This document shows, one piece after another, positions 16,894-25,352 of a stretch of DNA of 64,000 bases. How positions within the stretch are numbered: position 1 is the first letter of the stretch; the number at the start of each line of letters is the position of its first letter. The DNA is from Arthrobacter sp. MSA 4-2. GTDB lineage: Bacteria > Actinomycetota > Actinomycetes > Actinomycetales > Micrococcaceae. The notes beneath the pieces are model-generated. The model made no database searches. It was given only the letters and a program-made list of their open reading frames with translations, and was not told the DNA's origin. A program made the position numbers and the translations under genes. Location: assembly GCF_016405885.1 (NCBI RefSeq), contig NZ_JAEKGC010000010.1, positions 106,425 to 170,424 of the forward strand. The letters are read 5' to 3'.

Positions 16894-19800
16894 TCAGCGG
16901 AAGTCCCGGGAGCGCGTGGTCGCCTTGAGCTGGAGCACCTCGATGCGGTCCGCCACCAGGTTCACGACCCCTTCGGCCGAGCGTTCGAGTATGCCGCGGA
17001 CAATCACACTGCTGGCTTCCCGGGCCACCCGGCGGTAGCGCTGCCACACGCCCACGGAGCAGATCACATTGACCAGGCCGGTCTCGTCCTCAAGGTTCAT
17101 GAAGGTGATCCCGCTGGCGGTTGCCGGGCGCTGCCGGTGGGTCACCACCCCTCCTGCCTCAACCCGCCGCCCCGGTTTGGCCACCTGCAGTTCGGCCGCG
17201 CTGAGGGCTCCCCGGCGCTTCAGCCTCGCCCGCACATGCCGCACCGGATGGTCATCGGGGGTGATCCCGGTGGCCCACAGATCCGAGCCCACGGTGTCGA
17301 TCCCCGACAGTTCAGGAAGCAACGGGGGCTGGATGTAGACGGCCGTTCCCTTGATCTGCCCCTCCCGTTCGGTGGCGGCCGGGCCGGCGTTCCACAGCGC
17401 CTCCCGCCGGGACAGGCCCATTGAGTCGAACGCCCCTGCGGCGGCGAGCAGTTCGAGCTGCGCGGCAGTGAGTTCGGTGCGCCGGACGAGGTCGCCCATG
17501 TCCTCGAAGGGTCCAGAATGAGTGCGCTCGTCCACGATCCTCCGGGCGACCTTCGCGCCGATGGACTGGACGCTGTCCAGGCCGAGGCGCACGGCGTAGT
17601 TGCCGTCGCGCCGGTGCCGGGTCGAATCGAACGGGACGCTGCGGTCGAACGGTTCAACCGGCGGCTGCTGGTCCTCGACGCAGCAGTGGGCTCCGGTGGT
17701 GCGGCCCCGGCGTTCCGGCCCGGGGGTGAAGCCGGGAAGGGGTTCAAGGCCGGCGTAAACCCCGGAGGAGAGGATATCCGGGCGCAGCACCTGGACCCCG
17801 TGGCGGCGGGCATCGGCGACAAGGGTCTGCGGCGAGTAGAAGCCCATGGGCTGGGCCCGCAGCAGCGAGGCAAGGAAGGCCCCCGGGTAGTGGAGCCTCA
17901 GCCAGGCGCTGACGTAGACCAGCAGCGCGAAGCTGATGGAGTGGCTTTCCGCGAAGCCGAAGTTCGCGAACGCCTGGATCTTGTTGTAGATGGCATCCGC
18001 CGTGTCCGGCGGGATCCCCTTCGCGGCCATGCCCTCGTACAGCCGGGTCTTCAGCGATTCGATCCGTTCCTCACCGCGTTTGGACCCCATGGCACGGCGC
18101 AGCAGGTCGGCGTCGGCCCCCGAACAGCCCCCAACCACCATGGCCATCTGCATCAGCTGTTCCTGGAACAGCGGCACACCGAGGGTCCGCTCCAGGACGG
18201 GTTCGAGGTCCGGATGGAGGTAGCGGACCTCCTCCTCGCCCATTTTGCGCTTGATATAGGGGTGGACGGCCCCGCCCTGGATGGGCCCGGGCCGCACCAG
18301 GGCCACCTCGATGACCAGATCATAGAACTGGCGGGGCTGCAGCCGGGGAAGCATCCCCATCTGGGCCCTGCTCTCCACCTGGAAGACCCCCACCGAATCG
18401 GCGAAGCACAGCATGTCGTAGACGCCCTGTTCCTCCTTGGGGATGGTGGCCAGCTCCCATTTCTCGCCGAAGTGCTCCTCCACCAGATCGAAGTTGTACT
18501 GGATGGCGGCGAGGATTCCGAGGCCGAGCAGGTCGAACTTCACCAGCCCCATCCACGCGCAGTCGTCCTTGTCCCACTGCAGGACGGTGCGCCCCTCCAT
18601 CCTTCCATGCTCAATGGGGCATACTTCCCCCACGGGCCGGTCCGTGAGCACCATGCCGCCCGAATGGATGCCCAGATGCCGCGGAAAGGTCAGGATGCTC
18701 CGGGCGAGCTCAACCACCGGTTCGGGGATGTCGTGGTCGGTGCTGGAGACAAGGCCTCCCCACCGCTCCACCTGCTTGGACCAGGCATCCTGCTGTCCCG
18801 GGCTGTGCCCCAGTGCCTTGGCCATGTCCCGCACCGCGAACTTGGGACGGTAGGTGATGACATTGGCCACCTGGGCGGCATTGAACCGCCCGTACTTGCG
18901 GTAGACGTACTGGATGACCTCCTCGCGCCGGTCCGAATCGAAGTCGACGTCGATGTCGGGCTCCTCATCGCGCATGCTGGAGAGGAAACGCTCGAAGGGC
19001 AGCTGGTACTTGATCGAATCCACGGCCGTGATCTCCAGCAGGTAGCACACGGCCGAATTGGCCGCCGATCCCCGCCCCTGGCACAGGATGCCCTGGCTTC
19101 GTGCGAACTGCACCAGGTCGTGGACGATGAGGAAGTAGCCCGGGAAGTTCTTGCTCTCGATGACATCGAGCTCCCGCTGGATCCGGTCCCGGACCTCCTC
19201 CCGGCCGGGATAGAGCCGGTCCGCCCCCTCCCACACAAGCCGGCGCAGGTAGCTCATCTGCGTGTGGCCCTCCGGCAGGTCGAGGTTCGGCAGGCCGGGC
19301 CTCACGCTGCGCAGCCGGAACGCCAGGTCCGCCGCAAGGTCGACGGTTCGCTCCACGGCGCCCGGGTACGCCCGAAACCGCGCCGCCATTTCGGCGCCGC
19401 TGCGCAGGTGCGCGGTGCCCGCCGCCGGAAGCCAGCCGTCCATCTGGTCGAGGCTCCGGCGCGCCCGCACCGCCGCCAGTGCCGTGGCGGTCCGGTACCG
19501 GCCCGGGTCGGCATAGTGAACATTGTTGGTGGCCACCAGCGGCAGGTCCACCCGGGCGGCCAGGGCGGCCAGGGCGTCATTGGTGACGCTGTCCGTGGGA
19601 TTGCCGTGGTCGAAGAGCTCGACGGCCACATTGTCCCGGCCGAACAGTTCGGCCAGGTGCCGTAGTTCCGCTTCCGCCGCCGGTGCGCCCCCGGAGGCGA
19701 GGGCCTGCCGGACCGCGCCCTTCCGGCACCCGGTGAGGATGAAGAAGTGTCCCGCTGACCGCGCGGCGAGCTCCCCGACGTCGTACCGGGGTCTGCCCTT

Positions 19801-20316
19801 CTCCGCACCGCTGGAGAGCTGGGCCGCGGTGATGGCCCCGGCCAGGCGGTGGTAGCCGGCCGATCCCCGAGCCAGGACCAGCAGGTGGCTGCCTTCGGGA
19901 TCCGCCTCCCCGTTTTGGGGCTTGGACAGCCCGAGGGAGAGCTCGGCGCCGTAGATGGTGGAGAGCCCCTGGTGCTTCTCGGCCGCCTCGGCGAAGCGGA
20001 CCGCCCCGTACAGCCCGTCATGGTCGGTCAGTGCGAGTCCCTGCAGCCGGAGCCGCCGCGCCTCCTCAATGAGGTGTTCGGGGCTTGAGGCCCCATCGAG
20101 GAAGCTGAAATTCGAGTGAACGTGGAGTTCGGCATAGGGCACCGCGGGCCCGGCCTGCGGTTCGGGGCCGGACGGCTGGGTGTAGGGCTGGCGCTTGCGC
20201 GACCAGGCCGGGCTGTCCCCGCCGTCGGCGCCCGGAGGAGGCAGCCCCGGCCGGGTCGAATCCGAAAGATTCCGCTCAAAGTCCGACCACGGTACGGGCG
20301 GGTTGCTCCATCCCAT
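16894..20316 (-). CDS. dnaE2: Error-prone DNA polymerase DnaE2
   Basis: This 1140-residue C-family polymerase catalyses damage-induced mutagenesis. The N-terminal PHP domain begins YAELHVHSNFSFLDGAS and continues LTDHDGLYGAVRFAE. The palm active site has the acidic cluster PDIDVDFDSDRREEVIQYVY (about residues 450-470). VFQVESRAQMGMLPRL and VRPGPIQGGAVHPY are typical of the DnaE2 subgroup. An OB-fold lies at the C-terminus. The length fits DnaE2 (about 1050-1150). It is downstream of imuB on the same strand, separated by 105 bp of repeats. The start ATG at 20316 has AGGAG upstream. With ImuA' and ImuB it forms the SOS mutasome. Confidence 0.95.
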   Translation of the reverse strand: MGWSNPPVPWSDFERNLSDSTRPGLPPPGADGGDSPAWSRKRQPYTQPSGPEPQAGPAVPYAELHVHSNFSFLDGASSPEHLIEEARRLRLQGLALTDHDGLYGAVRFAEAAEKHQGLSTIYGAELSLGLSKPQNGEADPEGSHLLVLARGSAGYHRLAGAITAAQLSSGAEKGRPRYDVGELAARSAGHFFILTGCRKGAVRQALASGGAPAAEAELRHLAELFGRDNVAVELFDHGNPTDSVTNDALAALAARVDLPLVATNNVHYADPGRYRTATALAAVRARRSLDQMDGWLPAAGTAHLRSGAEMAARFRAYPGAVERTVDLAADLAFRLRSVRPGLPNLDLPEGHTQMSYLRRLVWEGADRLYPGREEVRDRIQRELDVIESKNFPGYFLIVHDLVQFARSQGILCQGRGSAANSAVCYLLEITAVDSIKYQLPFERFLSSMRDEEPDIDVDFDSDRREEVIQYVYRKYGRFNAAQVANVITYRPKFAVRDMAKALGHSPGQQDAWSKQVERWGGLVSSTDHDIPEPVVELARSILTFPRHLGIHSGGMVLTDRPVGEVCPIEHGRMEGRTVLQWDKDDCAWMGLVKFDLLGLGILAAIQYNFDLVEEHFGEKWELATIPKEEQGVYDMLCFADSVGVFQVESRAQMGMLPRLQPRQFYDLVIEVALVRPGPIQGGAVHPYIKRKMGEEEVRYLHPDLEPVLERTLGVPLFQEQLMQMAMVVGGCSGADADLLRRAMGSKRGEERIESLKTRLYEGMAAKGIPPDTADAIYNKIQAFANFGFAESHSISFALLVYVSAWLRLHYPGAFLASLLRAQPMGFYSPQTLVADARRHGVQVLRPDILSSGVYAGLEPLPGFTPGPERRGRTTGAHCCVEDQQPPVEPFDRSVPFDSTRHRRDGNYAVRLGLDSVQSIGAKVARRIVDERTHSGPFEDMGDLVRRTELTAAQLELLAAAGAFDSMGLSRREALWNAGPAATEREGQIKGTAVYIQPPLLPELSGIDTVGSDLWATGITPDDHPVRHVRARLKRRGALSAAELQVAKPGRRVEAGGVVTHRQRPATASGITFMNLEDETGLVNVICSVGVWQRYRRVAREASSVIVRGILERSAEGVVNLVADRIEVLQLKATTRSRDFR

Positions 20317-20331
20317 GGTCGGCTCCTGATT

Positions 20332-20359
20332 GTTGCTGTTGCTGTTGCTGTTGCTGTTG
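20332..20359. repeat. Hexanucleotide microsatellite in the dnaE2 leader
   Basis: About 4.5 tandem copies of TTGCTG (CAGCAA on the coding strand) lie just upstream of the dnaE2 Shine-Dalgarno. Slippage here would change the length of the 5' leader without affecting the reading frame. Confidence 0.8.
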
Positions 20360-20392
20360 GTGGCGGTTCGGCCGGCGCATCGGCCGGCGGGT

Positions 20393-20424
20393 CAGTGCAT
20401 CAGTGCATCAGTGGCACTGCATCA
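20393..20424. repeat. Degenerate CAGTGCAT direct repeats at the imuB 3' end
   Basis: CAGTGCAT occurs twice in tandem (20393-20400, 20401-20408), followed by related CAGTGGCA and TGCATCAGT units running to the imuB stop. The spacer between imuB and dnaE2 is therefore made largely of simple repeats. Confidence 0.6.
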
Positions 20425-22029
20425 GTCATAGGTGGCTTCGGCCCACCACCGGTGGTCCTCGAGGAGGAACAGCCAGGCCGACCCCGACGGATCGACCAGC
20501 TGGAACCGGTTCAGGACGCGGCCCGCAGGGTCCCACCAGCGTTCGGTGATCGGCCAGGGCCCGGCCCAGGACTGCACCGGCCACCGCGGTCCGGTGTTCC
20601 GGCCGGCCGAAAAAAACGCAGGGTCCGCGCTGAGCACCCCCCGGCCGTCGACGTCGACGCCGTTTCCCGCGGCATCGACGACGACGGCCGGAACCGGTTC
20701 GGCAAACACCGTGGCGGGGACGGGCCCGGGCAGCCTCCCGGGCCAGGGCAGGTTCCGGTCCCGGGGGAGCGTGCCGGCGGAACCGGGGGCTGCGTCGCCC
20801 CAGGGGATGTAGACGCGGCGGTCCGCCAGGAGGCGCCCGCCGGCAATAATCGCGGTGAGGACGGCGCCGTGGCCGAGCATGCTCTGGATCCGGGCCAGGC
20901 CGTGGTGGACGCTCTCGTCCGGGCCCGTTCCCCAGAGCCCGTCGGCGTGGTCGCCGAGGTCCTCCACGGTCACCGGATCCACGTGCACCCGGGTGATGCC
21001 CGAGCTCAGGCCGCTGTCGGCGTTCCTTCCCCCCTGCAGCTGCCACCGCACCCGGTCGACCACGTCGTCGGCGTCGAACCAGCGGGGGTGCTGCCAGGTG
21101 CGCTCCGACACCTCGCCGGAATCGCTGCTCAACACCACCCGCAGGACCGTGCAGACAAGCCCGGCACCCCGCAGCCGGCCGACGAAGGCTTCGGCGGACA
21201 TCCGGAAGGCAAAGGCAAGCTGGTCGATGCGGACCAGCGGCGGTTCGAAATCGACGGTGGTGTCCAGCTGCGGCGGGGGTAGGCGCGGCACCACGGCCGT
21301 GGAGTCGATCCCGCTGGCCATCCGGTGCGCCAGCGCTCCCTCTTCGCCGAACCGGTTGCGGACATCGGCCGCCTTCAGTGCGGCGAAGTCACCGAGGGAG
21401 CGGATCCCCAGGCGCCGCAGCAGCACCGCGAGCTTCGGCTGGTCGAGGACGTCGAGGGGAAATGTGCTGAGGAACCAGGGGGAGCGCCCGGGCGGGATGA
21501 TGCACAACGGCGCGTCGGCGTCGTCGGTCTCCTCGGCGACCCGCGCCGCCTGCTCGGCGGCGAACAGACCGTCGGCGATCCCGATCCGCACATCCGTCAG
21601 GCCGATGGCGGCAAGGGTCGTGAAGACGACGGAGGCCATCTTCTCCTCACTGCCGTAGTAGCGCGAGGGGCCCTTGGCCCGGACCGCGCACAGGCCCGGC
21701 CGGAGAACCTGCACCCCGGGCAGGATGGCTTCAACGGCGGCGGTGACCGGTTCGAAGCTGCGCTGGTCGAGGTCCGGGTCGTAGGGCAGGCAGATCAGGT
21801 GCGGGCACCGGGCCTGGGCCTCGCGGACCCGCAGCCCGCGGCGGACCCCGTCCTGGCGTGCGGCCGGGGAGCAGGCAAAAACCTCTCCCTTCGCCACCAG
21901 GGCAAGGGCCGCATCGGCCTCGAGGGAATGTTCACGCAGGGCGGCCGTGATCGGCCAGTCCGGGCACCACAGCAGAAGGGTCCGGGTGGCGGTGGGCGGG
22001 GAGCCGTCTCCGGCGGGTGCGCTGTCCAT
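20422..22029 (-). CDS. imuB: ImuB, catalytically inactive Y-family polymerase homologue
   Basis: This 535-residue protein has a Y-family polymerase fold. It begins LLLWCPDWPITAAL in place of the catalytic FxxxDxDxF-type motif, so the metal-binding acidic residues are missing, as expected for ImuB. RVREAQARCPHL and LRRLGIRSLGDFAAL (helix-hairpin-helix) are recognisable. ImuB is the hub that links DnaE2 to the beta clamp and to ImuA'. The ATG at 22029 overlaps the imuA' stop (TGATG), showing coupling; longer in-frame starts would run into imuA'. The length is normal for the family. Confidence 0.93.
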   Translation of the reverse strand: MDSAPAGDGSPPTATRTLLLWCPDWPITAALREHSLEADAALALVAKGEVFACSPAARQDGVRRGLRVREAQARCPHLICLPYDPDLDQRSFEPVTAAVEAILPGVQVLRPGLCAVRAKGPSRYYGSEEKMASVVFTTLAAIGLTDVRIGIADGLFAAEQAARVAEETDDADAPLCIIPPGRSPWFLSTFPLDVLDQPKLAVLLRRLGIRSLGDFAALKAADVRNRFGEEGALAHRMASGIDSTAVVPRLPPPQLDTTVDFEPPLVRIDQLAFAFRMSAEAFVGRLRGAGLVCTVLRVVLSSDSGEVSERTWQHPRWFDADDVVDRVRWQLQGGRNADSGLSSGITRVHVDPVTVEDLGDHADGLWGTGPDESVHHGLARIQSMLGHGAVLTAIIAGGRLLADRRVYIPWGDAAPGSAGTLPRDRNLPWPGRLPGPVPATVFAEPVPAVVVDAAGNGVDVDGRGVLSADPAFFSAGRNTGPRWPVQSWAGPWPITERWWDPAGRVLNRFQLVDPSGSAWLFLLEDHRWWAEATYD

Positions 22030-22829
22030 CAGGAGTTCATCAGGGTGGGCCAGAAGAGGGGATCCCCGCCGTCGGCGGAGCCCGGGGTGCCGTCGCCGGC
22101 GGGGAGGTGTCCGCCGGCCGGATCCCGCAGCTTGTGCTGCAGGTCGGCAAGCCAGAGATAGGCGTGCCGGGACCGGCCCGAGGGGTGGGTGGCGGTGATC
22201 TTCATCCGGCGGGCGCGCAGGTGGCCCCTCCCGGAGCCCAGTCCCTCCCATACACTCTCGGCGACGCCCAGGGTTGAGTCGCTCTGCTGCCAGCTCCCCA
22301 GGGTGATCATGGCGGCCCCGCGCTGCCGGAGCCTCGCCTTGAGCCGGGCCGTATCGGTGGGGGCGAGGTGTTCGGGTGCACGCGTCAGGACCACCGACAC
22401 CACATCGACCAGGGCCGCGGTCACCGTGAGCCACTGGGCTCCGGGGGCGGGCACCAGGATCAGCCGGTCAAGGTTGATTCCGAATTCCCGCGCGGCCTCC
22501 ACACTGAACTCGGGCAGCCCGACCACCCCGCACCAGGCCCCCTGCGCCGAGGGCCCGGCCAGCAGCGCCATGGCCAGGGCGGCGGAGTTCCGCACCGAGT
22601 AGGAGCCCCCGGACTGCAGGCCGCCGCCGGGCAGGATCCTCGCCAGCGCCGGAACCGTGGGAAGCCGCTTCGAATCCAGCCGGCTGGCCTGCATCTGGTT
22701 GATGCGCTGCTGCAGGTCTGCCGGAAGGATGCCCGGGGATGGCGCCGTTACCAGCCGGGGACCGGACGCGCCGGAGCCCGAAAAGGACGGCTCGTCCTGC
22801 TCAAGGGCGCCTGCGGCTGGTGGGGTCAC
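22029..22829 (-). CDS. imuA': ImuA'-like SOS mutasome protein
   Basis: This 266-residue protein is distantly RecA-like, as in the actinobacterial ImuA'. It shows LPTVPALARILPGGGLQSGGSYS near the start, where RecA has its Walker A region, but the P-loop GxxxxGK is not intact. A hydrophobic core follows (ALAMALLAGPSAQGAWCGVV, VVSVVLTRAPEHL). ImuA' is needed with ImuB for DnaE2-dependent mutagenesis. The GTG start has no clear Shine-Dalgarno. A LexA box lies 11 bp upstream and overlaps the likely core promoter, so the mRNA may be leaderless and SOS-controlled. Confidence 0.88.
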   Translation of the reverse strand: MTPPAAGALEQDEPSFSGSGASGPRLVTAPSPGILPADLQQRINQMQASRLDSKRLPTVPALARILPGGGLQSGGSYSVRNSAALAMALLAGPSAQGAWCGVVGLPEFSVEAAREFGINLDRLILVPAPGAQWLTVTAALVDVVSVVLTRAPEHLAPTDTARLKARLRQRGAAMITLGSWQQSDSTLGVAESVWEGLGSGRGHLRARRMKITATHPSGRSRHAYLWLADLQHKLRDPAGGHLPAGDGTPGSADGGDPLFWPTLMNS

Positions 22830-22839
22830 GACTCAATAT

Positions 22840-22855
22840 TCGAATACGTGTTCTA
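22840..22855. promoter_or_regulatory. LexA (SOS) box upstream of imuA'-imuB-dnaE2
   Basis: TCGAAT-ACGT-GTTCTA matches the actinobacterial SOS box TCGAAC-N4-GTTCGA at 10 of 12 fixed positions. It lies 11 bp upstream of the imuA' start. This placement is what is known for the mycobacterial imuA'-imuB and dnaE2 genes. Confidence 0.85.
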
Positions 22856-22963
22856 TTAAGTCAATCGGAGGCCGGAGCCCGGGAAAGGCCTCAAATGTGC
22901 TACGCAGTGGAGGAAAACCGTCGTTAAAAGTGGTTCATCCGGACAACGGCTGTTCCGGCGCGG

Positions 22964-23377
22964 CTACTTCTTGTCCGGCTGTGGAGCGGGGTCCTGCTGG
23001 GCCCGCTGGGCGTTGCGCTCCTTGACGCGGGCGGCCTCGGCCCGTACCTCCGCCTGGGTGGCGCGTTCGCTGACGAGCCAGGCCGGGGGATCCTGAAGCA
23101 GCGCCGTAATCTGCGCAGTGGTCAGTGCCTCGGTGACGCCGCCGCGGGCGAGCCCGCTGACGGAAATCCCCAGCTTCTGCGCTACCACCGGACGGGGGTG
23201 CGGGCCGTTGCGGCGCAGCTCGGCGAGCCACTCCGGCGGGCTCTGCTGCAGTTCGTTGAACTCTCCACGCGTCAGTTCCCGCTCCTGGAATTCCGAGGGG
23301 GCGGCGGGCAGGAAAATGCCAAGTTTCTTGGCCGCGGTGGCCGGTTTCATGGTCTGCGGGGTTTTTGCGGGGGTCAT
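22964..23377 (-). CDS. DUF5997 family protein
   Basis: This 137-residue soluble protein contains TMKPATAAKKLGIFLPAAPSE, a short helical core with EWLAELRRNGPHPRPVVAQKLGISVSGL that reads like a helix-turn-helix, and a Gln/Arg-rich helical tail. This matches the uncharacterised actinobacterial DUF5997 family, whose genes are typically next to a LysR-substrate-domain protein, as here. TACGCT (23384-23389) lies 6 nt before the ATG without a Shine-Dalgarno, so the mRNA is probably leaderless. The biological role is unknown; the HTH-like stretch and the neighbour suggest a two-part regulator (inference). Confidence 0.82.
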   Translation of the reverse strand: MTPAKTPQTMKPATAAKKLGIFLPAAPSEFQERELTRGEFNELQQSPPEWLAELRRNGPHPRPVVAQKLGISVSGLARGGVTEALTTAQITALLQDPPAWLVSERATQAEVRAEAARVKERNAQRAQQDPAPQPDKK

Positions 23378-23435
23378 GATCCAAGCGTAACCGTCCCCGG
23401 CACTGCCCCGGCCGCCGGTGGACTAGGGTGAGGTT

Positions 23436-24206
23436 GTGCCAGAGTTCAAGCCCCGAACGCTTTCCGTGGGCTTCGTCGCCGGCGTCACCCCGGGCAAATG
23501 GGTGGGCCGTTGGCGGGAGCGACACCCCGACGTGCCGCTGGAGCTGCAGCAGTACGGCGACGACGCCGTGGCCGCCCTGCACTCCGCCGCCGCCGACGTC
23601 CTCTTTGTCCGGCTTCCCGTGAACCGCGAGAACCTGTTCGTCATCCCGCTGTACGAGGAACAGGCGGTGGTGGTCTCCTCCAAGGAGCATGAAATCTCGC
23701 TGTTCGACGAGGTGCCGCTGGCCGAGCTCGAGGCGGAGAACCTGCTCGATGTCGAGGAGTGTGGAGGCCCGGCGGGAGCCGTGGAGGTGGCGGCGTCGGG
23801 AGCCGGCGTCGTGGTGCTTCCGATGTCCCTGGCCCGGCTGCATGCCCGCCGGGACGCGGTGCACCGGCCGGTGCCGGAACTTCCGGGAACCACGATCGGC
23901 ATCGCCTGGCTCGAAGGGAACGACTCGCAGGACGTCGAGGAGTTCATCGGGATCGTGCGCGGCAGGACCGAACGCAGCTCGCGCCAGCCCTCGGCCGCAG
24001 ACGTCCCGGAGCCACGGAAAAGTGCGTCGCAGAAGGCGTCGGCCCGGAAGGCGGCCCAGCAGGGGTCGAAGCAGCAGGGGTCGAAGAAGGCCGCACCGTC
24101 CGGCGCGAAACGTTCCGGCTCTAAGCCCGAGCCCCGGAAGGGCTCCGGGAAAGCGGGAAAGCCAGGCCCGGGGACGCCGCAGAACCGCCGGGGCCGGCGC
24201 CGCTGA
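23436..24206 (+). CDS. LysR substrate-binding-domain protein lacking the DNA-binding domain
   Basis: This 256-residue protein starts directly with the effector-binding fold of LysR regulators (LSVGFVAGVTPGKWVGRWRE, QQYGDDAVAALHSAAADVLFVRL, YEEQAVVVSSKEHE), without the N-terminal winged helix. After about residue 180 the tail is Lys/Arg/Gln-rich and disordered, and could contact nucleic acid. It is divergent from the DUF5997 gene, with 58 bp between starts. The GTG start has TAGGGT (23424-23429) exactly 6 nt upstream, implying a leaderless mRNA. Upstream sequence contains no missing HTH, so this looks like a family form and not a truncation. The effector is unknown. Confidence 0.85.
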   Translation: MPEFKPRTLSVGFVAGVTPGKWVGRWRERHPDVPLELQQYGDDAVAALHSAAADVLFVRLPVNRENLFVIPLYEEQAVVVSSKEHEISLFDEVPLAELEAENLLDVEECGGPAGAVEVAASGAGVVVLPMSLARLHARRDAVHRPVPELPGTTIGIAWLEGNDSQDVEEFIGIVRGRTERSSRQPSAADVPEPRKSASQKASARKAAQQGSKQQGSKKAAPSGAKRSGSKPEPRKGSGKAGKPGPGTPQNRRGRRR

Positions 24207-24305
24207 ACCCCTTCCGCACCGTCCGGCCCGGACCGCCCCCGCGAGGCTGCAGGTAACCACGTTCCGAGCGCCGCAAAGGGTGGTGAGCTGCAGTTTCGGC
24301 GCAGC

Positions 24306-25037
24306 CTAGGCCTCGAAGTGCGTCTCGGGCTCGCCCTGGCCGATTGAGGCCACCACGGAGGCGGCGATATCGCGGACCTTCCGGTTGCGGCTGCTTGAGA
24401 CCGACTTGAGGATGTTGAAGGCCTCCTGCTGGCTGCAGCGGTTCTGGGCCATGATGATCCCGATGGCGATATCGATGGCGGTGCGGGATTTCATCGCCGC
24501 CTTGAGGTTCGACACCGAGTCGCTGTGCTGGGCCAGGCGGACCGAGAGCATCAGCGCCTTGGAGGTCTGGCGGACGAAACCCTCGGCGGTGCGGATCGAC
24601 TCCTCGTCGAAGCCTCCGTTCGTGGAGTACACGTTCAGCGCCGCCATCGTTCCCGCTTCGAGGTCGAAGGGCACCCCAAGGATCGACTGGACGCCGTGCT
24701 GCGCAATGTCGGAGAGGTAGTCGGGCCACCGTTCGTCGGTGGCCACGTCGGCCACGTGGACGGTCCGGTGCTCAACGCAGGCGGTCAGGCAGGGCCCGTC
24801 CCCATGGCGGTACTGGATCTCGTCGAGTTCCTTGGCCTCGGGGCTGCTGCTGGCCACGGTGCCCGCCCGCCTGCTCCGGAGAAGGGTGACTCCGCAGAGC
24901 ACCCCGCCGGTGCGGTCAAACAACTGGTTGGCAGAAAACGCCGCGAATTCGTTGAGGAATTCTTCGACGTCGTCGGTTTCGAGGATGAGTTCCTGAAGGT
25001 AGTCGGTGGGTGTTTGCCCGGCAACCCTGTCGGCCAT
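24306..25037 (-). CDS. GAF-ANTAR domain transcriptional (antitermination) regulator
   Basis: This 243-residue protein has a GAF sensor domain (about residues 30-165; GDGPCLTACVEHRTVHVADV, SILGVPFDLEAGTMAALNVY). A C-terminal ANTAR RNA-binding domain follows (about 175-235), with AMKSRTAIDIAIGIIMAQ and the typical AFNILKSVSSSRNRKVRDIA. ANTAR proteins bind dual hexaloop RNA hairpins to prevent transcription termination. The likely start is ATG 25037; an in-frame ATG at 25094 would add a non-conserved leader. It is divergent from an SRPBCC gene. The ligand and target RNA are unknown. Confidence 0.9.
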   Translation of the reverse strand: MADRVAGQTPTDYLQELILETDDVEEFLNEFAAFSANQLFDRTGGVLCGVTLLRSRRAGTVASSSPEAKELDEIQYRHGDGPCLTACVEHRTVHVADVATDERWPDYLSDIAQHGVQSILGVPFDLEAGTMAALNVYSTNGGFDEESIRTAEGFVRQTSKALMLSVRLAQHSDSVSNLKAAMKSRTAIDIAIGIIMAQNRCSQQEAFNILKSVSSSRNRKVRDIAASVVASIGQGEPETHFEA

Positions 25038-25257
25038 GATCTCTGGTCCTGTTTCGTTCGGTCGTCCCAGGTGGAGCATCGGCCGCTGGCGCACCCCAGG
25101 GATTCAGGGACCGATGCACAAACTCCGGAAGTGTTCGTGATCGGCCTTCTGCTAGACCGGTTAATAAGCCTACACACTTGCAGGGCACGCATGCGCTCGG
25201 CGAGCTGGTCGGTGAACAGCCGGGCACATTGGTCAAATCCAACGGATCTACATATAC

Positions 25258-25269
25258 TAAGCGTACTTA
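25258..25269. promoter_or_regulatory. TAAG-N4-CTTA inverted repeat in an AT-rich promoter region
   Basis: TAAG-CGTA-CTTA sits in the most AT-rich part of the 315-bp divergent gap between the GAF-ANTAR and SRPBCC genes. It may be an operator or promoter element for either gene. No named regulator is assigned. Confidence 0.35.
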
Positions 25270-25352
25270 TTGTTTGATTATCTTGCGAATCACGTGGAGT
25301 CCCAGCCGGGACGCGGAGAGCGGTTCCGGCCCACCCCAAGGAGGAATGCGTT

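Noticed and set aside
16684..17424. Open frame of 246 codons spanning tRNA-Leu
   Set aside because: It runs through the tRNA, its terminator and the antisense of dnaE2.
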